From positions 92,501-156,500 of the forward strand of contig JACEVL010001741.1 of the NCBI GenBank assembly GCA_020284085.1: a stretch of 64,000 nucleotides of DNA. Direction: 5' to 3'. Below, in pieces: positions 50,258 through 61,560 of this stretch (positions are counted from its first letter, which is position 1; every line of letters begins with the position of its first letter). The translations under genes and the position numbers were made by a program. The notes beneath the pieces were generated by a model. That model had not been told where the DNA came from. It saw only the letters and a program-made list of their open reading frames with translations, and ran no database searches. The stretch is from Aporrectodea caliginosa. Taxonomy: Eukaryota > Annelida > Clitellata > Crassiclitellata > Lumbricidae.

Positions 50258-51038
50258 TTAGTCCATTTTTTCACATGAAGTGCCATCTAGGGATATGTGT
50301 TGGGTACCAGATGGGAGGAGTTCCTTATCTACGTTTGTGACAACATGAACTTGACTAAAATTATGGAGAGCGTAATTCGCAAGCAGAATGAAAAGTTCTT
50401 TCTTATTTCTTTCATTTATAAGAAAGTCAGGCCAGTTGAGTGGTAGTGTTGTTTCTGGAGCTACTTGTCGGCGTGTACCAGATCCTCGCTGCTGTCGAAC
50501 ACCATTCTTCAGGCTAGCGGCAGCAGAAATGTCCCAAACCAAATCAATATGAGTAGCAGCTAAGCGAGCCACATGCCGTAACAAACTGTCCTGAAAATCA
50601 CTCACACAATATTCTCCCAAATGATTTTGAACAACGTGGCTTCATGCCATTATAATATGAGGGCTGCACCATCATAAACAAAAGCACATGAACTTCCATA
50701 AAATTCAACTGGTTTATCAATTCCGCTAGGAGATTGCCAAATCTTCCTCCCACATGTGATGAGGCCAGGCTAGTATCATGACACACTCTTTGAGCCAATA
50801 CCAAGGTGGGCATATGTGAGGCCAGGCAGACAGTATCATGACTGACATGCCATCTCCAGCTCATTGCAATGGGGATCGAACCGATCGATGGACAAAGCGA
50901 GGTGAGGTGCATGTGGACTCCACAGTACACCACACAACCAACAGTTTGGCAGGCTTGCAGAGAACTATTGAAATGTTGGTGCAAGGAGGGTTGTACGTCA
51001 AATAGATGCTCTTGTAAATGTGCTGGTGTCCCATGCAC
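50258..51038 (-). pseudogene. Decayed core ORF of the foldback element
   Basis: Two minus-strand frames overlap around 50598-50620 and read as one protein broken by frameshifts. The second contains THIDLVWDISAAASLK, then RGSGTRRQVAPET, LPLNWPDFL and KKELFILLANY. I recognise this pattern (VWD..SLK..RG.G.RR.V...P.NW..FL....NK.ELF..L) from a multicopy uncharacterised protein family in invertebrate genomes. No catalytic assignment is possible. The upstream frame from 51038 is too damaged to define a start. Confidence 0.6.
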
Positions 51039-51504
51039 ACTGAAGTGTTACAACAGTTAGCCTACTGTAGGGGGAAATGTTCGAATCCTAGCTAAGGAAG
51101 TAATTTCTTACTTTTTATGAAAGAAATAAAGATAAATTATGTCTAATATGTTTTAGAAATCCATGGAAGACTCTTATAATTAAAACGCTTAGATACCATC
51201 CACAGCAGTGCTTCCCAAACTTTTCAGTGTCACGGACCGGCAGGAATTAAATTTTAGTGTCACGGACCGGCACGAATTTTCCACTGCAGGAGTACCGGTG
51301 CCAAATTTATTAATTATTTCTCTGTTTCGTTTTCGATCACTTAAATTCCTCAAATATTCATTTAGATGCATGTTTAGCCAATTATCTGACTTTCTGCCCT
51401 TTAAATGCTATCCTAATAAGTCCTTTTGTTATGACTTTTGAAAATATAATATAGTCGTTTCTTGATTCCGAGACAGTTTGACCAGTTTCTTGACTCACTT
51501 TGCG

Positions 51505-53240
51505 GACCGTGAACTAGAAACCGAGATATTGAAAAATCTCAATTTCGTTAGGCCATTTTGGAAAATGGCCGACCGATCAGTGTGATTCTCCTTACAGATT
51601 TTATTTTAGTTATAGTTATAGTTAATGGTTTTTATTTTAATAGTTATAGTTATAGTTAATGGATTTTATTTTAGTTAATTTTAGTTACTACTTAGTTACA
51701 ATAATTGGGCTATAAGCAAAATTGTGCATAATAACACGCTGTTTGTTTCACAATTTGTTCAGAGCTTTGAAAGCCTTTAAAGCATGGGTCTATTCAGCTT
51801 CATGAATACACGAGTTTCCAAAGGAACTGACAAATTGCATAATAAAAATATCGCATTTTTCGTTCTCATTTATGTCGAATCGTCCATATTGCACTTCCTA
51901 TTTTTATTTTTCTATTAACGAAAATATGAAATGTTATTTTCCGTTATAGTTATAGTTAATGATATTTTTTAGTTATAGTTTTATCGTTAACTAAATCATT
52001 TTATTTTCGTTAACGAACATTTTCGTTATCGTTAACGAGAATCACACTGGACCGATGAGACCTGGAGCAAATCTGTGATGGCTTCAATGGAATTGCCCCA
52101 AAATGTGTATGTTTAGCCACCAAGATAACGATTCTGAACTAGATTTTGAAATCTCATCGTCGGCCATTTTGGAAAATGGCCCGGATCTAATCTGCGATGG
52201 CCCTAGTGGAATCATTGCCCCTAAATGTGTATGTTTAGACACCAAAATAACGATTCTAAGTTGACTAGAAGCCGAGATATTGAAAATCTCAATTTTCGTC
52301 CGCCATTTTGGAAAATGGCCGACTCATGAGATCATGGGTTAATCTGCGATAGCCCTATAGTCGAAACATTGCCCCTAAATGTGTATGTTTGGACACCAAA
52401 ATAACGATTCTAAGTGAACTAAAAGCCGAAATATTGAAAAATCTCAATTTTTCGTCGGCCATTTTGGAAAATGGCCGACCGATGAGACCGGATCTAATCT
52501 GCGATGGCCCTAGTGGAATCATTGCCCCTAAATGTGTATGTTTAGACACCAAAATAACGATTCTAAGTTGACTAGAAGCCGAGATATTGAAAATCTCAAT
52601 TTTCGTCGGCCATTTTGGAAAATGGCCGACTCATGAGATCATGGAGCTAATCTGCGATAGGCTTATAGTGGAATCATTGCCCCTAAATGTGTATGTTTGG
52701 ACACCAAAATAACGATTCTAAGTGAACCAGAAGCCGAGATATTGAAAAATCTCAATTTTCGTCGGCCATTTTGGAAAATGGCCGACCGATGAGACCGGAG
52801 CTAATCTGCGATGGCCCTAGTGGAATCATTGCCCCTAAATGTGTATGTTTAGACACCAAAATAACGATTCTAAGTTGACTAGAAGCCGAGATATTGAAAA
52901 TCTCAATTTTCGTCGGCCATTTTGGAAAATGGCCGACCGATGAGACCGGATCTAATCTGCGATGGCTCTAGTGGAATCATTGCCCCTAAATGTGTATGTT
53001 TAGACACCAAAATAACGATTCTAAGTTGACTAGAAGCCGAGATATTGAAAATCTCAATTTTCGTCGGCCATTTTGGAAAATGGCCGACCGATGAGACCGG
53101 AGCTAATCTGCGATGGCCCTATTGGAATCATTGCCCCTAAATGTGTATGTTTAGACACCAAGATAATGATTCTAAGTGAACCAGAAGCCGAGATATTGAA
53201 AAATCTCAATTTAGGTCGGCCATTTTGAAAAAAGCCGCCA
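51505..53240 (-). repeat. Right-arm tandem array of foldback element
   Basis: About eight units in inverse orientation to the left arm, interrupted between 51578 and 52049 by a smaller element. Units such as 52620-52775 and 52930-53085 are nearly identical to left-arm units in reverse complement. Confidence 0.9.
51578..52049. mobile_element. 472-bp hAT-like element built of GTTATAGTTA motifs, nested in the foldback arm
   Basis: Perfect 13-base inverted termini CAGTGTGATTCTC and GAGAATCACACTG. Direct repeat GACCGAT on both sides (51571-51577 and 52050-52056). Subterminal zones are arrays of AGTTATAGTTA and CGTTAACGA. Non-coding. Confidence 0.88.
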
Positions 53241-54002
53241 TCTTGAATTCTAAGGGAAATTTCGAATGCCTCCCCTTCTTAAAATGTTCTCTTAGGTGCC
53301 AACTACAACTGTGCAAAGCGGCAATCCGTGTTCTATAAAAAAGTGCAGTATAATTCTGTGTAAGCCATGCTACCTGACGGGGTTCCTGTTCTCTACATAT
53401 CTCTTCCTCTCTCTGTCCATGTCCCTGTATGCATGCTTTTATCCGTCTGTCAGTCTAAATGTTGTCTATGTATGTCTGTGTTAATCTGGCTCTATAGTCC
53501 CTGATCTGTCTGTGTCTGTCTGTCTGTCCCTAAGTGACAGACTATCATTATAATATGACTGACCCTGACTTTTAAATTACCCTTTTCTTCGGCTTCAGCT
53601 GTGATTCCATGCTATACAAATCGTCTTATTGTATTATTATCAATAATTATCATTATTATTCTCATTCTAAATTTATTATTATTAGTATTAATATACTTAT
53701 CCCTGAGGTAAAAGGGCTCTAAGGGACTTCAAAGTTGAAGTCTATTATTATTACTTCATCGTTCAGTTATATTATTTATTTCGTGGCTCCTGTTTGTTTG
53801 ACACATGACAGGCTGTTTGTCCAACATGACAGGTGGTTAAACCATTACCATTACCTCCTCCTCCTCCTCCTCTTCCTTCTCCAAAACCCTACTAACATGA
53901 TCTACATTCTGAAGAAATGAACTCCTTGTAACAGTAGACACATCAAGAGAGGAGGCTGAGCCACGCTCCCTTCGACATCCTCTTTCCTCATATTCCTCAT
54001 AT

Positions 54003-54275
54003 CTTTCACAGACAAACAGACAGACAAGACAGATGCACCAGACACACACACGCATATACAGACAGACACACAGACAAACACACAGAGACATGCACAGATA
54101 CACGAACACACAGATACATACAAGACACACAGACAGGCACATACACAGAGACAGACAGAGACACAGACAGACAAAAACACACATACACACACACAGACCG
54201 AGACACACAGACAGACACACACACACACACACACACACAGATAAACACAGACAGACACATACAGAAAGATAGACA
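54003..54275. repeat. (ACAG/CA)n microsatellite
   Basis: ACACACAGACAGACA array. A hAT element has inserted at its right end and copied 8 bases of it as target duplication. Confidence 0.95.
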
Positions 54276-54286
54276 CACACAGCCAG

Positions 54287-54715
54287 CATAGAATGAGAAT
54301 TCGTGACTTGAGGCTTTAATATTCGTAAATATTCGTGAATATTATAGCATTTTTAATATTCGTAAATATTCGTGAATATTATAGCATTTTTAATATTCGT
54401 AAATATTCGTAAGTATTTGTTGTTGATGTCACTATTTCCGTGTTGTTCACCAACTAATTTAAGACTATTGAGACTTTGAACAATAAACTAAGTGAAGTTA
54501 CTGATATAAGATGAGTATCTGTAAAATGTAGCTGTTCTTGTTCTGATGCCTAGTTTTTGGCACTGAATTTTTAAAAATTAATCCCGGAATTTTAAGAATT
54601 AAGAATGATAAGAAATTTCAAAACTTTAATATTCATTGGCCAGTTTCAATATTCGTCAATATTCGTTGATTTCTACAAATTTTAATATTCGTAATATTCG
54701 CATACTCGTTCTATG
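54287..54715. mobile_element. 429-bp hAT element built of TATTCG motifs
   Basis: Termini CATAGAATGAGAATTCG and ACTCGTTCTATG are inverted repeats, flanked by the exact 8-bp duplication ACAGCCAG (54279-54286 and 54716-54723). Both ends are packed with AATATTCGTAAATATTCG. No coding capacity. Confidence 0.9.
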
Positions 54716-54795
54716 ACAGCCAGAGAGACAGAGACATACACACACAGACAGAGACAGACAGACAAACTGACAGACATACAGACAGACAGATACAG
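54716..54795. repeat. (ACAG)n microsatellite, right half
   Basis: Continuation of the ACAGACAG array after the inserted hAT element. Confidence 0.9.
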
Positions 54796-55144
54796 CTAGA
54801 AGTCGTAGGAATGAAGAGAGGTGATCGTACTTAGTCTTCTGGGAGTGGGGTGTGGGGGTGTGGCTCCTTCTGCCTCTGTCTCTCATCCGCTTCTTCACTT
54901 CTTCATCATCTTCTTCGCCCTCCTTTCGATCCCTGTTGTCTGCTGGTGGTGGCACGGACTGAAGCAATGGCGTCGATTCATCGATGACCTCAGATGACCT
55001 CAGCAGAAGCAGACGACGATGATGGTCACTGGCGACATCTACGTCATCTGCTCTAACACATCAACCAATCAACATTCAGATTTCAGATTTCGTCTCATTA
55101 TTACCTACACACATCCATCTGCAACGACGACAAAGGACCAGGAC

Positions 55145-55400
55145 AGGAAACAGACAGACGGACGGACGGACGGACGGACAGACAGACAGACAGGCAGGCA
55201 GGCAGGCAGGCAGACAGGCAGGCAGACAGACACAGAGAGAAAGGCACCGTTTTGACAGACAGATATATAGACAGATAGGCAGAGAAACAGACAGATAGAA
55301 AGATAGACAGACAGAAAGACAGACAGAAATATAAACAGAGACAAGACCAGGACAGGAAGGGAGAGACAGACAGACATATATACAGACAGATAGAAAGACA
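55145..55400. repeat. (GACG)n/(GGCA)n/(GACA)n composite microsatellite
   Basis: GGACGGACGGACG passes into GACAGACAG, then GGCAGGCAGGCAG and back to GACAG, a stepwise motif turnover within one array. Confidence 0.95.
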
Positions 55401-55769
55401 CAGTATGAATACATTGAATAGCAGACAAACAAACAAACAGTCAATAAACGAACATATTGAAACATCTATCGCACTGTAACGCACCCTAACGAGACATTTA
55501 TCTAGCACCAGTCCAGTTCCCTTCCCCCGACTGCCTCCTTGTCTTTCTCCATGTCGTTCTCTCTGGCTACCTGCCTCTCTCCACGTTCCTCTGCCTGCTT
55601 GACTGCCTGCCCAGAAGGGGTGATGAGAAGATGAGAGGCAGATGGGAGAAGATCGGGTGATTAGACGGGGCAAATGATACAGAGGCCAGAGATGCCTCAA
55701 GGCCATCCACATCCATATTGCCACACACGACCAAAGAAATCATCATCATCACCACCACCACCACCATCA

Positions 55770-55885
55770 GACAGACATACAAACATACATACAGACACAG
55801 AGACAGACACAGAGACACAGAGACAGACAGACAGACACAGAGACAGACAAAGAGACAGACACAGAGACAGACAGACATCTGTCGG
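55770..55885. repeat. (GACA)n microsatellite
   Basis: CAGACAGACACAGAGACAG array. Confidence 0.95.
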
Positions 55886-56207
55886 ATGCCTTGAAGGCGT
55901 TTGAAGTTCCTTTGGCCGATCTAACCAAATGAACCATGGACCAAATGTCACCTAATCTGATCTTCTATGCCAGGGAAGGAATCTGAAGACAGCAACAACC
56001 ACGGCTCCACATATTATACAGAGCAACCATCAGCTCATCATGGCACTCCTTCACAACAGACATATCCAGGCAGATAGACAGACATATTCGCAGTACGACA
56101 CACCCACCCATGCATACAAGAGGAATGGGTTGCCCAAAAGCATGACCAAAGACATGCGCATGCATACCATAATCAAAACCACATCCTGGATTATCATTGA
56201 GCGCTCA

Positions 56208-56408
56208 GCAATGTCATTTTCTTAGTCTCGGCATATGAGGACGGGTGGCCGTCCTCTCCCTCGCCGTCTCATCTTCCCACCGACAGTGTACGGTCAGTGT
56301 ACTCCTTATAGCTCAGTCGGTTACACAGCACAGAAATATCTAAACTAATTTCTGCCCTGAAGGGATTTGAACCCCGGACCTCTCTATTGCAGTCCGGTAC
56401 GCTAACCT
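56208..56408 (-). repeat. SINE-A copy, divergent head
   Basis: Minus-strand head AGGTTAGCGTACCGGACTGC and GGGGTTCAAATCCC, then the SINE-A body. A 143-bp MITE starts 15 bases beyond its head. Confidence 0.8.
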
Positions 56409-56423
56409 CTAGGCGGCTCTAGC

Positions 56424-56566
56424 CAGAGGCGAAAATCTGTACATAACTTTGGGGACAGATTTTTTCAAGGATCGCATTTTTGCTTATTTGGAGGGACAGA
56501 TAGGCCCCAATCAAAACTATGGGGGACAGTCCCCGTCTGTCCCCCCCCCCCCTATTTACGCCACTG
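56424..56566. mobile_element. 143-bp hAT-like MITE
   Basis: Inverted termini CAGAGGCGAAAA and TTTACGCCACTG enclose G- and C-rich blocks (GGGGACAG, C-run). Flanking 8-mers GCTCTAGC and ACCATAGC agree only partly, so the target duplication is decayed or the ends are misplaced. Confidence 0.6.
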
Positions 56567-56919
56567 ACCATAGCAATCACGCACACCCGTATGAAAGAAA
56601 GCGAGTACGAAAAGGCCTTCCTCCGCCAGGGAGGAAGCTGAGCCGTTACATCCTCTGATAGGCGGGAAATGAGGCAGGAGAGTTCGACGGGTCAAAAGCC
56701 CCTGAGGAAAGCAAGTCAGCTGGACGTGAGAGGCCTGAGGACGAGATCGCAGCAAATGGGGTCCGCATTAGAACGCCAACACTCTCATCTAACCCTCTGC
56801 ATCGATTCAATTCTCGGCAGATGTCGATGACATCGACATCTGCGCGGGATAAGCCCCGGAACAAGACTCGATGCGAACAATTAACTATGGAACAGCGGCG
56901 AGCAGATCTGGTCCATTCA

Positions 56920-57125
56920 GATTGGACACGGTAGTCAATTGGTTAGAGCGCTCGACCTGTAACGTGGAGAGTACGGGTTCCATCCATCCCCTGCCCTCCC
57001 CTGAGGAGACGGTTACTGTGTAGGGACCTCGAGCAAGTCCTTCAATCACAACTGCTCAGAGCTATCGATTGAGGCTCGGTCTTTAGATAGTGGGCCTTTT
57101 AGTGGCGCTTAATAAATACGCAATA
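56920..57125 (+). repeat. Full-length SINE-B copy
   Basis: Head TTGGTTAGAGCGCTCGACC (box A), GAGTACGGGTTCCATCC (box B), body GGTTACTGTGTAGGGACC and ATCGATTGAGGCTCGG, tail TGGCGCTTAATAAATACGC. Confidence 0.8.
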
Positions 57126-57482
57126 ATAAACTAATAATAAATAGTAATAATTAATAATAATAATAAAGCAAGTGGTAGATTTATCCTGATATGTAAAGCT
57201 CTCCTTAGACACCCGTAAAACTAAGTCCGTCGACGCTATATATATAAAATCAACTGCGTTCAATCTCAAGATCACAACTTAATTTCATTGGCTTCCGATT
57301 GATTGGACTATCCAACACCGTTTAAATGTAACACGATTTCTATACCAGAGATCGAATAATAATAAAAATAATTATTATTACTATTAATACAAATAGTAAT
57401 AATATCAATGTCAATAATGAACACAAAATGAAGGCAAATAGGACACGGAAAGAGCAAAGAAGAGGAGGAAGTAGAGAGGGGC

Positions 57483-57715
57483 CGATAGCGCATTGGATAA
57501 CATCTGGCGTAGAGAGCGAGAGGTACCCGTAAAAGTTCGAGTCCCGTTGGGCGGATATGCTTCTTGTAGGCTGCTATAAAGCGCCGATTGGTATTGCAGG
57601 CTGTCTGTTCTGTTAGTAGTTAAGATTGTTTCAATTGCATAACATGTAAATGTACAGCGCAGTGCGTTTGTCAGGCGCTTCAATGCGAAAAGAAAAGATT
57701 ATTATTATTTATTAT
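57483..57715 (+). repeat. Full-length SINE-C copy
   Basis: Head GATAGCGCATTGGATAACA and AGTTCGAGTCCCG (box B), body GCTATAAAGCGCCGATTGG and GCAGGCTGTCTGTTCTGTTA, tail GGCGCTTCAATGCG and (ATT)n. Its partner copy is 24150-24358. Confidence 0.8.
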
Positions 57716-57761
57716 TAGTTATTATAATGAACAATTGCAACTATGAAGACAAATGGGACAG

Positions 57762-57799
<38 letters not shown>

Positions 57800-57800
57800 A
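57762..57800. repeat. (AT)n microsatellite
   Basis: ATATATATAT run of about 38 bases. Confidence 0.95.
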
Positions 57801-57829
57801 TCTCATTACGACTTTTGGGTTTGATGCGC

Positions 57830-57900
57830 CATCGGTTGATGCCTGGTGCATCCACCACCGGCGCTATAGAAGTTACGAATTACAATTAAATTTATTATTA
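57830..57900 (+). repeat. SINE tail with GCGCTATAGAAG motif
   Basis: GCCATCGGTTGATGCCTGG then GGCGCTATAGAAGTTACG and (ATT)-rich end, like 46870-46950. Confidence 0.65.
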
Positions 57901-58084
57901 ATAGAAAACTGAACTTTGACAACAGAATGTCTGTAAAAGAGGAAGTAAATTCTTAATCGTTTGCTCCAATGCATACATTGTCATTGAGAGGGTGGTGGGG
58001 CGAGGTATAGGACTGGCCACTGAGCCAGTGGTCACTCGTCCGAAACATACCCACATACAAGAGTTCCTAAACCGTTCACGCTCA

Positions 58085-58415
58085 ATGCTGTCTCTCCCAT
58101 CTAGCTCCTCCTCCTCTCCTTCTTTCTCCTTACCTCCATCACTTTCTCTCTTTCTTCTTCCTCCTCCTTTTGCTCCTCCTCTTCTCACCTCCTCTTTTTC
58201 TTCCTACACCTCCACTTCGTCCTCCTCCTCTTCTTCACCCTCCTCCTCTTCACCTTCCTCTTTTTCTTCGTCCTCCTCCTCCTCTTCTTCCTCTCTTCCT
58301 CCTCTTCTTCACCCTCCTCTTCTTCACCTTCCTCTTTTTCTTCTTCTCCTCCTCCTCTTCTTCTTCTTCTTTCTCCTCCTCTTCCACCTCCTCCTCCTCC
58401 TCCTGCTCCTCATTC
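58085..58415. repeat. (CTC/CTT)n pyrimidine tract
   Basis: Imperfect CCTCCTCTTCTTC trinucleotide array. The apparent Leu/Ser/Phe/Pro open frames on the plus strand are artefacts of it. Confidence 0.95.
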
Positions 58416-58739
58416 CAGACGACAAATGCGATTCTTGAAGAAGACGACCATTTTCCTGGAACACCGCCTCCTCTAAGACGTTGAATGGACCAGTTAATCT
58501 AAATCGGCTTCAGGCATATCATCACCAACGACGATTCAGCTGCCAATAAGGGCAGGACTCAGTAGATGACCAACGACCCCTCTCCTCGCCTTCCCTTCCC
58601 CTCCAACAGACTGGACTCGATGCTGCGGGCCATGCCCCTCCGTGTTCCGGGGGAGGGAGGGGCAGCCACAGGGTCAGAAGCGAAGGAAAATTCGCTAATA
58701 TGGTCGTCAGCACGGAGAGTGTACAAGCCAACAAGACTA

Positions 58740-59065
58740 CCGCTCACGATCATGATGATTATGATGATTATGACGCCGATTACCAATTGAATGATTATGA
58801 TCGTGATGATGATTATGATGCTCATTTTGATTAAGATGATCACTTTCATGATCATGATCATTACTATGATGATGATTATGATGATGATTTGATGATGATG
58901 ATCATTACTATGATAATGATGATTATGATTATTACAATGACGATTATTTATGATGCTGGTTTTGATGATGATCGTGATGTTGATTACAATAATCATGACT
59001 CCGAAGATTACGACAACGATGATGAAGAGGATAATAATGAGGATGATGATGATGAAACTGACATA
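58740..59065. repeat. Imperfect (GAT)n array
   Basis: GATGATTATGATGATGA with many single-base changes. The Asp/Met/Ile-rich open frames on both strands are translations of it. Confidence 0.95.
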
Positions 59066-59094
59066 GTCACGTGTGGATTCAATATGGATTGGCT

Positions 59095-59180
59095 GGCCAT
59101 CCATTCAGTGGACTTCGAGATAAGCCACCATTTTCGGCATAATGATACTGGCGCTATAGAAGTCAGATTAGATTAGATTA
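59095..59180 (+). repeat. SINE tail with GCGCTATAGAAG motif
   Basis: CTGGCGCTATAGAAGTCAG followed by the run (ATTAG)n, the same module as 46870-46950 and 57830-57900. Confidence 0.65.
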
Positions 59181-59494
59181 TCTAGAGATATTATGTGGTC
59201 TCGACTGAGGCACCACCGTCGCCGAGGTGGACCATGCCCCTCCTTGTTTGGGTGGGGGAGAGGTGGGGTGGTTGGCTCTTCAACTCAGCCACCCCGATCG
59301 AAGGAAGACTTTCAACGTGATATAGCCAAGCATCATAATCATCAGCATCATCGCCAATACATACATACATGCATCCTTACATATGAATGTATATTTATTT
59401 ATCGATGTATGTACAAAATAAATATAGGTCTACAACAATACATACCGAATATATCACACGTATATAGATGACCACTAGAAGCGAGTATACGCAT

Positions 59495-59505
59495 GTATGT
59501 ATATA

Positions 59506-59600
<95 letters not shown>
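59495..59600. repeat. (AT)n microsatellite
   Basis: About 100 bases of TATATATAT with GT and CA interruptions. Confidence 0.95.
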
Positions 59601-59602
<2 letters not shown>

Positions 59603-59996
59603 ATACATATCGCTGTTGTTTATTCATTATTCGAAGCAGGTATAATGAAAGGCGCATGAGGCATTTGGTTAGGCGAACCACATCGGAGACAGTAATAGCG
59701 GCAGAGCAGAGCGGGTAAGTGATCTACTGGTGATAGCAACAGACCAGGCACGATCATCTGAGCTATTATAGCCTCTCCTATTCAACACAGATGCAGCGCA
59801 ACGTCTGTTACCTCAATTGTAAGTATGTAAGCAAAGCATCTATACATGTATATATATGTGTGTATGTAAGTATGTGAATGAAAGAAGGTACAGAAGAACG
59901 GAGGAATGAATTGCAAAGCTCTGGGCAACCGAGGAGAAGACAATACGGTTCAACGATGTTTGGGTGTGAGGTTGGCAAACCGATAAACTTGTACTT

Positions 59997-60118
59997 ATTC
60001 ATTCATTCATTCATTCATTCATTCATTCATTCATTCATTCATCATTCATTCATTCATTCACTCATTCATTCATTCATTCGTTCGTTCATTCATTCATTCA
60101 TTCATTCATTCATTCATA
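59997..60118. repeat. (ATTC)n microsatellite
   Basis: CATTCATTCATTC array, nearly uninterrupted. Confidence 0.95.
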
Positions 60119-60149
60119 TCGACCATTTATAAGCACCTCCTCAAGAAAA

Positions 60150-60420
60150 CTACTCAGATGTGTTCCCGATTCCAGCACGGCTAAAAGGAGCAATCATAAG
60201 GTCAGAAAAGAACATATGAAAAAGGCATAGCTCCAGAGGGAGGCCATTCCAGGTCGAGGGGCCCACAACCGAGAAAGCGCGGTTGTGCATATTCTGCATA
60301 TTGTTCTGCATATGCGTTCAAAAGGGTCAAGAAACAGCCCGGTTCAGAGTTGAAACGATCTTTCCTCCAGCAATGCATTGAGAATTTCATTGCCATGGCA
60401 ATACCGAAGCACCTACTGAA
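60150..60420 (-). mobile_element. LINE 3' tail remnant, minus strand
   Basis: The minus strand encodes AFSVVGPSTWNGLPLEL, the ORF2 tail motif. On the minus strand it is followed by the (GAAT)n array, probably its 3' tail. Confidence 0.65.
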
Positions 60421-60869
60421 AAGACGCTCACTTCAACATGAGCAATTAAGGTGGGATTAAGTGGAGAATGTCTTGTTCCACACAAGAAAGCTGTAATCAG
60501 TCATGTTGAAGTGATTTCTATTGTATCGCAATCGTCAAAAAAACTTCAGCCGATGATGAAACAATGACAATTATAAAGCATTATTACACTATATTAGTAT
60601 ATTGTGCATTAAATTATAATCATACCATATTATGTACATATGTATATATTTATGTGCAATATCTATATATATTATAGCAGAGCCAATGTTAGAACTACCT
60701 TGTGTATTGGCAGGTAAACGGCTGTCAGTCGTAGTTGGTCATTCTCCTATAATAGATACACTGTGTGCAGAACAGATATGGAAATTTCCTATACCAGATT
60801 TGAAACGGTTCTAACACAGACTGCGTGGCAGCGCCTTCAACACATATCTCATATGATGTCAGGAATCAA

Positions 60870-60950
60870 GGGTTGCTCATATCCTACCATGTTCGACTGT
60901 CAATCGAGAGGTGGGGGTTAAAACCCCGCCAGGGCAGATACATAACACCA
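60870..60950 (+). repeat. SINE-A head fragment
   Basis: GACTGTCAATCGAGAGGTGG followed by GGGTTAAAACCCCG and CCAGGGCAGA matches the SINE-A 5' region, plus orientation. Confidence 0.6.
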
Positions 60951-61324
60951 CCAATATCCACCCACACACATTACCACATCCACACAATTTCCACTAATGC
61001 CCCCATGGCAAGATATAGAAAACGAACACAAAGGACGACCACACACAGTGGACAGTTCAGATAATAACCGAGACATCATGGCCATACGTCGTCGTATATG
61101 CCGAGGCCAAGCAAACGAAGTCGCCAACACTGCCGACCCACGCGCTGCCCGTCGGGGTCAGTTTCTAGGACTACCGTTAAAAACTGGACGCTGCCTTATC
61201 TGAAGCAGAGTCTCCAGTAATCAGTCACTCAAAGGAAACTAGGACTATACAACGACCACGTACGCTTCACAAAGGTCACTCGGATCGACCAACGTTGTTT
61301 TAAGCGATATATATTCAAAGACAA

Positions 61325-61484
61325 TTTATAATTTATAATTTATATATACATATATATATATATATATAGTCAAAGACAATTTGTAATTATATATATATAT
61401 AGTCAAAGACAATTTGTAATTATATATATATAGTCAAAGACAATTTGTAATTACATATATATATAGTCAAAGACAATTTGTAAT

Positions 61485-61558
<74 letters not shown>

Positions 61559-61560
61559 GT
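61325..61560. repeat. ~33-base minisatellite with (AT)n
   Basis: About five copies of TAGTCAAAGACAATTTGTAA joined by ATATATAT, then a pure (AT)n run. An AT-rich hybrid between micro- and minisatellite. Confidence 0.9.

Larger units (their letters stand above)
49251..53352. mobile_element. Foldback-like DNA transposon with long tandem-repeat inverted arms
   Basis: The outer 150 bases are inverted repeats: TATACTGCATTTTTTGAACA at 49251 matches the complement of 53330-53352. Inside them each arm is a tandem array of about 155-base units: roughly five on the left (49380-50165) and eight on the right (51505-53240). The arms are in opposite orientation. Each unit carries the palindrome GGCCATTTTCCAAAATGGCC and the conserved stretch AAACATACACATTTAGGGGC. 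The core (50166-51504) has a decayed minus-strand ORF. A 472-bp element interrupts the right arm. The architecture resembles foldback/Galileo-like elements; I could not assign a superfamily or a clear target duplication (only TA/TATA at the edges). Confidence 0.85.

Noticed and set aside
53837..54289. Cys/Val/Ser-rich minus-strand open frame
   Set aside because: Artefact of the ACAG microsatellite.
55076..55951. Several Cys/Leu/Ser-rich minus-strand open frames over 100 codons
   Set aside because: Artefacts of GACA/GGCA arrays.
58170..59104. Leu/Ser/Pro-rich and Ile/His/Asp-rich open frames
   Set aside because: Artefacts of (CTC)n and (GAT)n arrays.
60632..61203. Two short open frames with ordinary amino-acid composition as candidate exons
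   Set aside because: No family similarity recognised, no consistent splice partners, and they flank a SINE fragment; not enough to call a gene.
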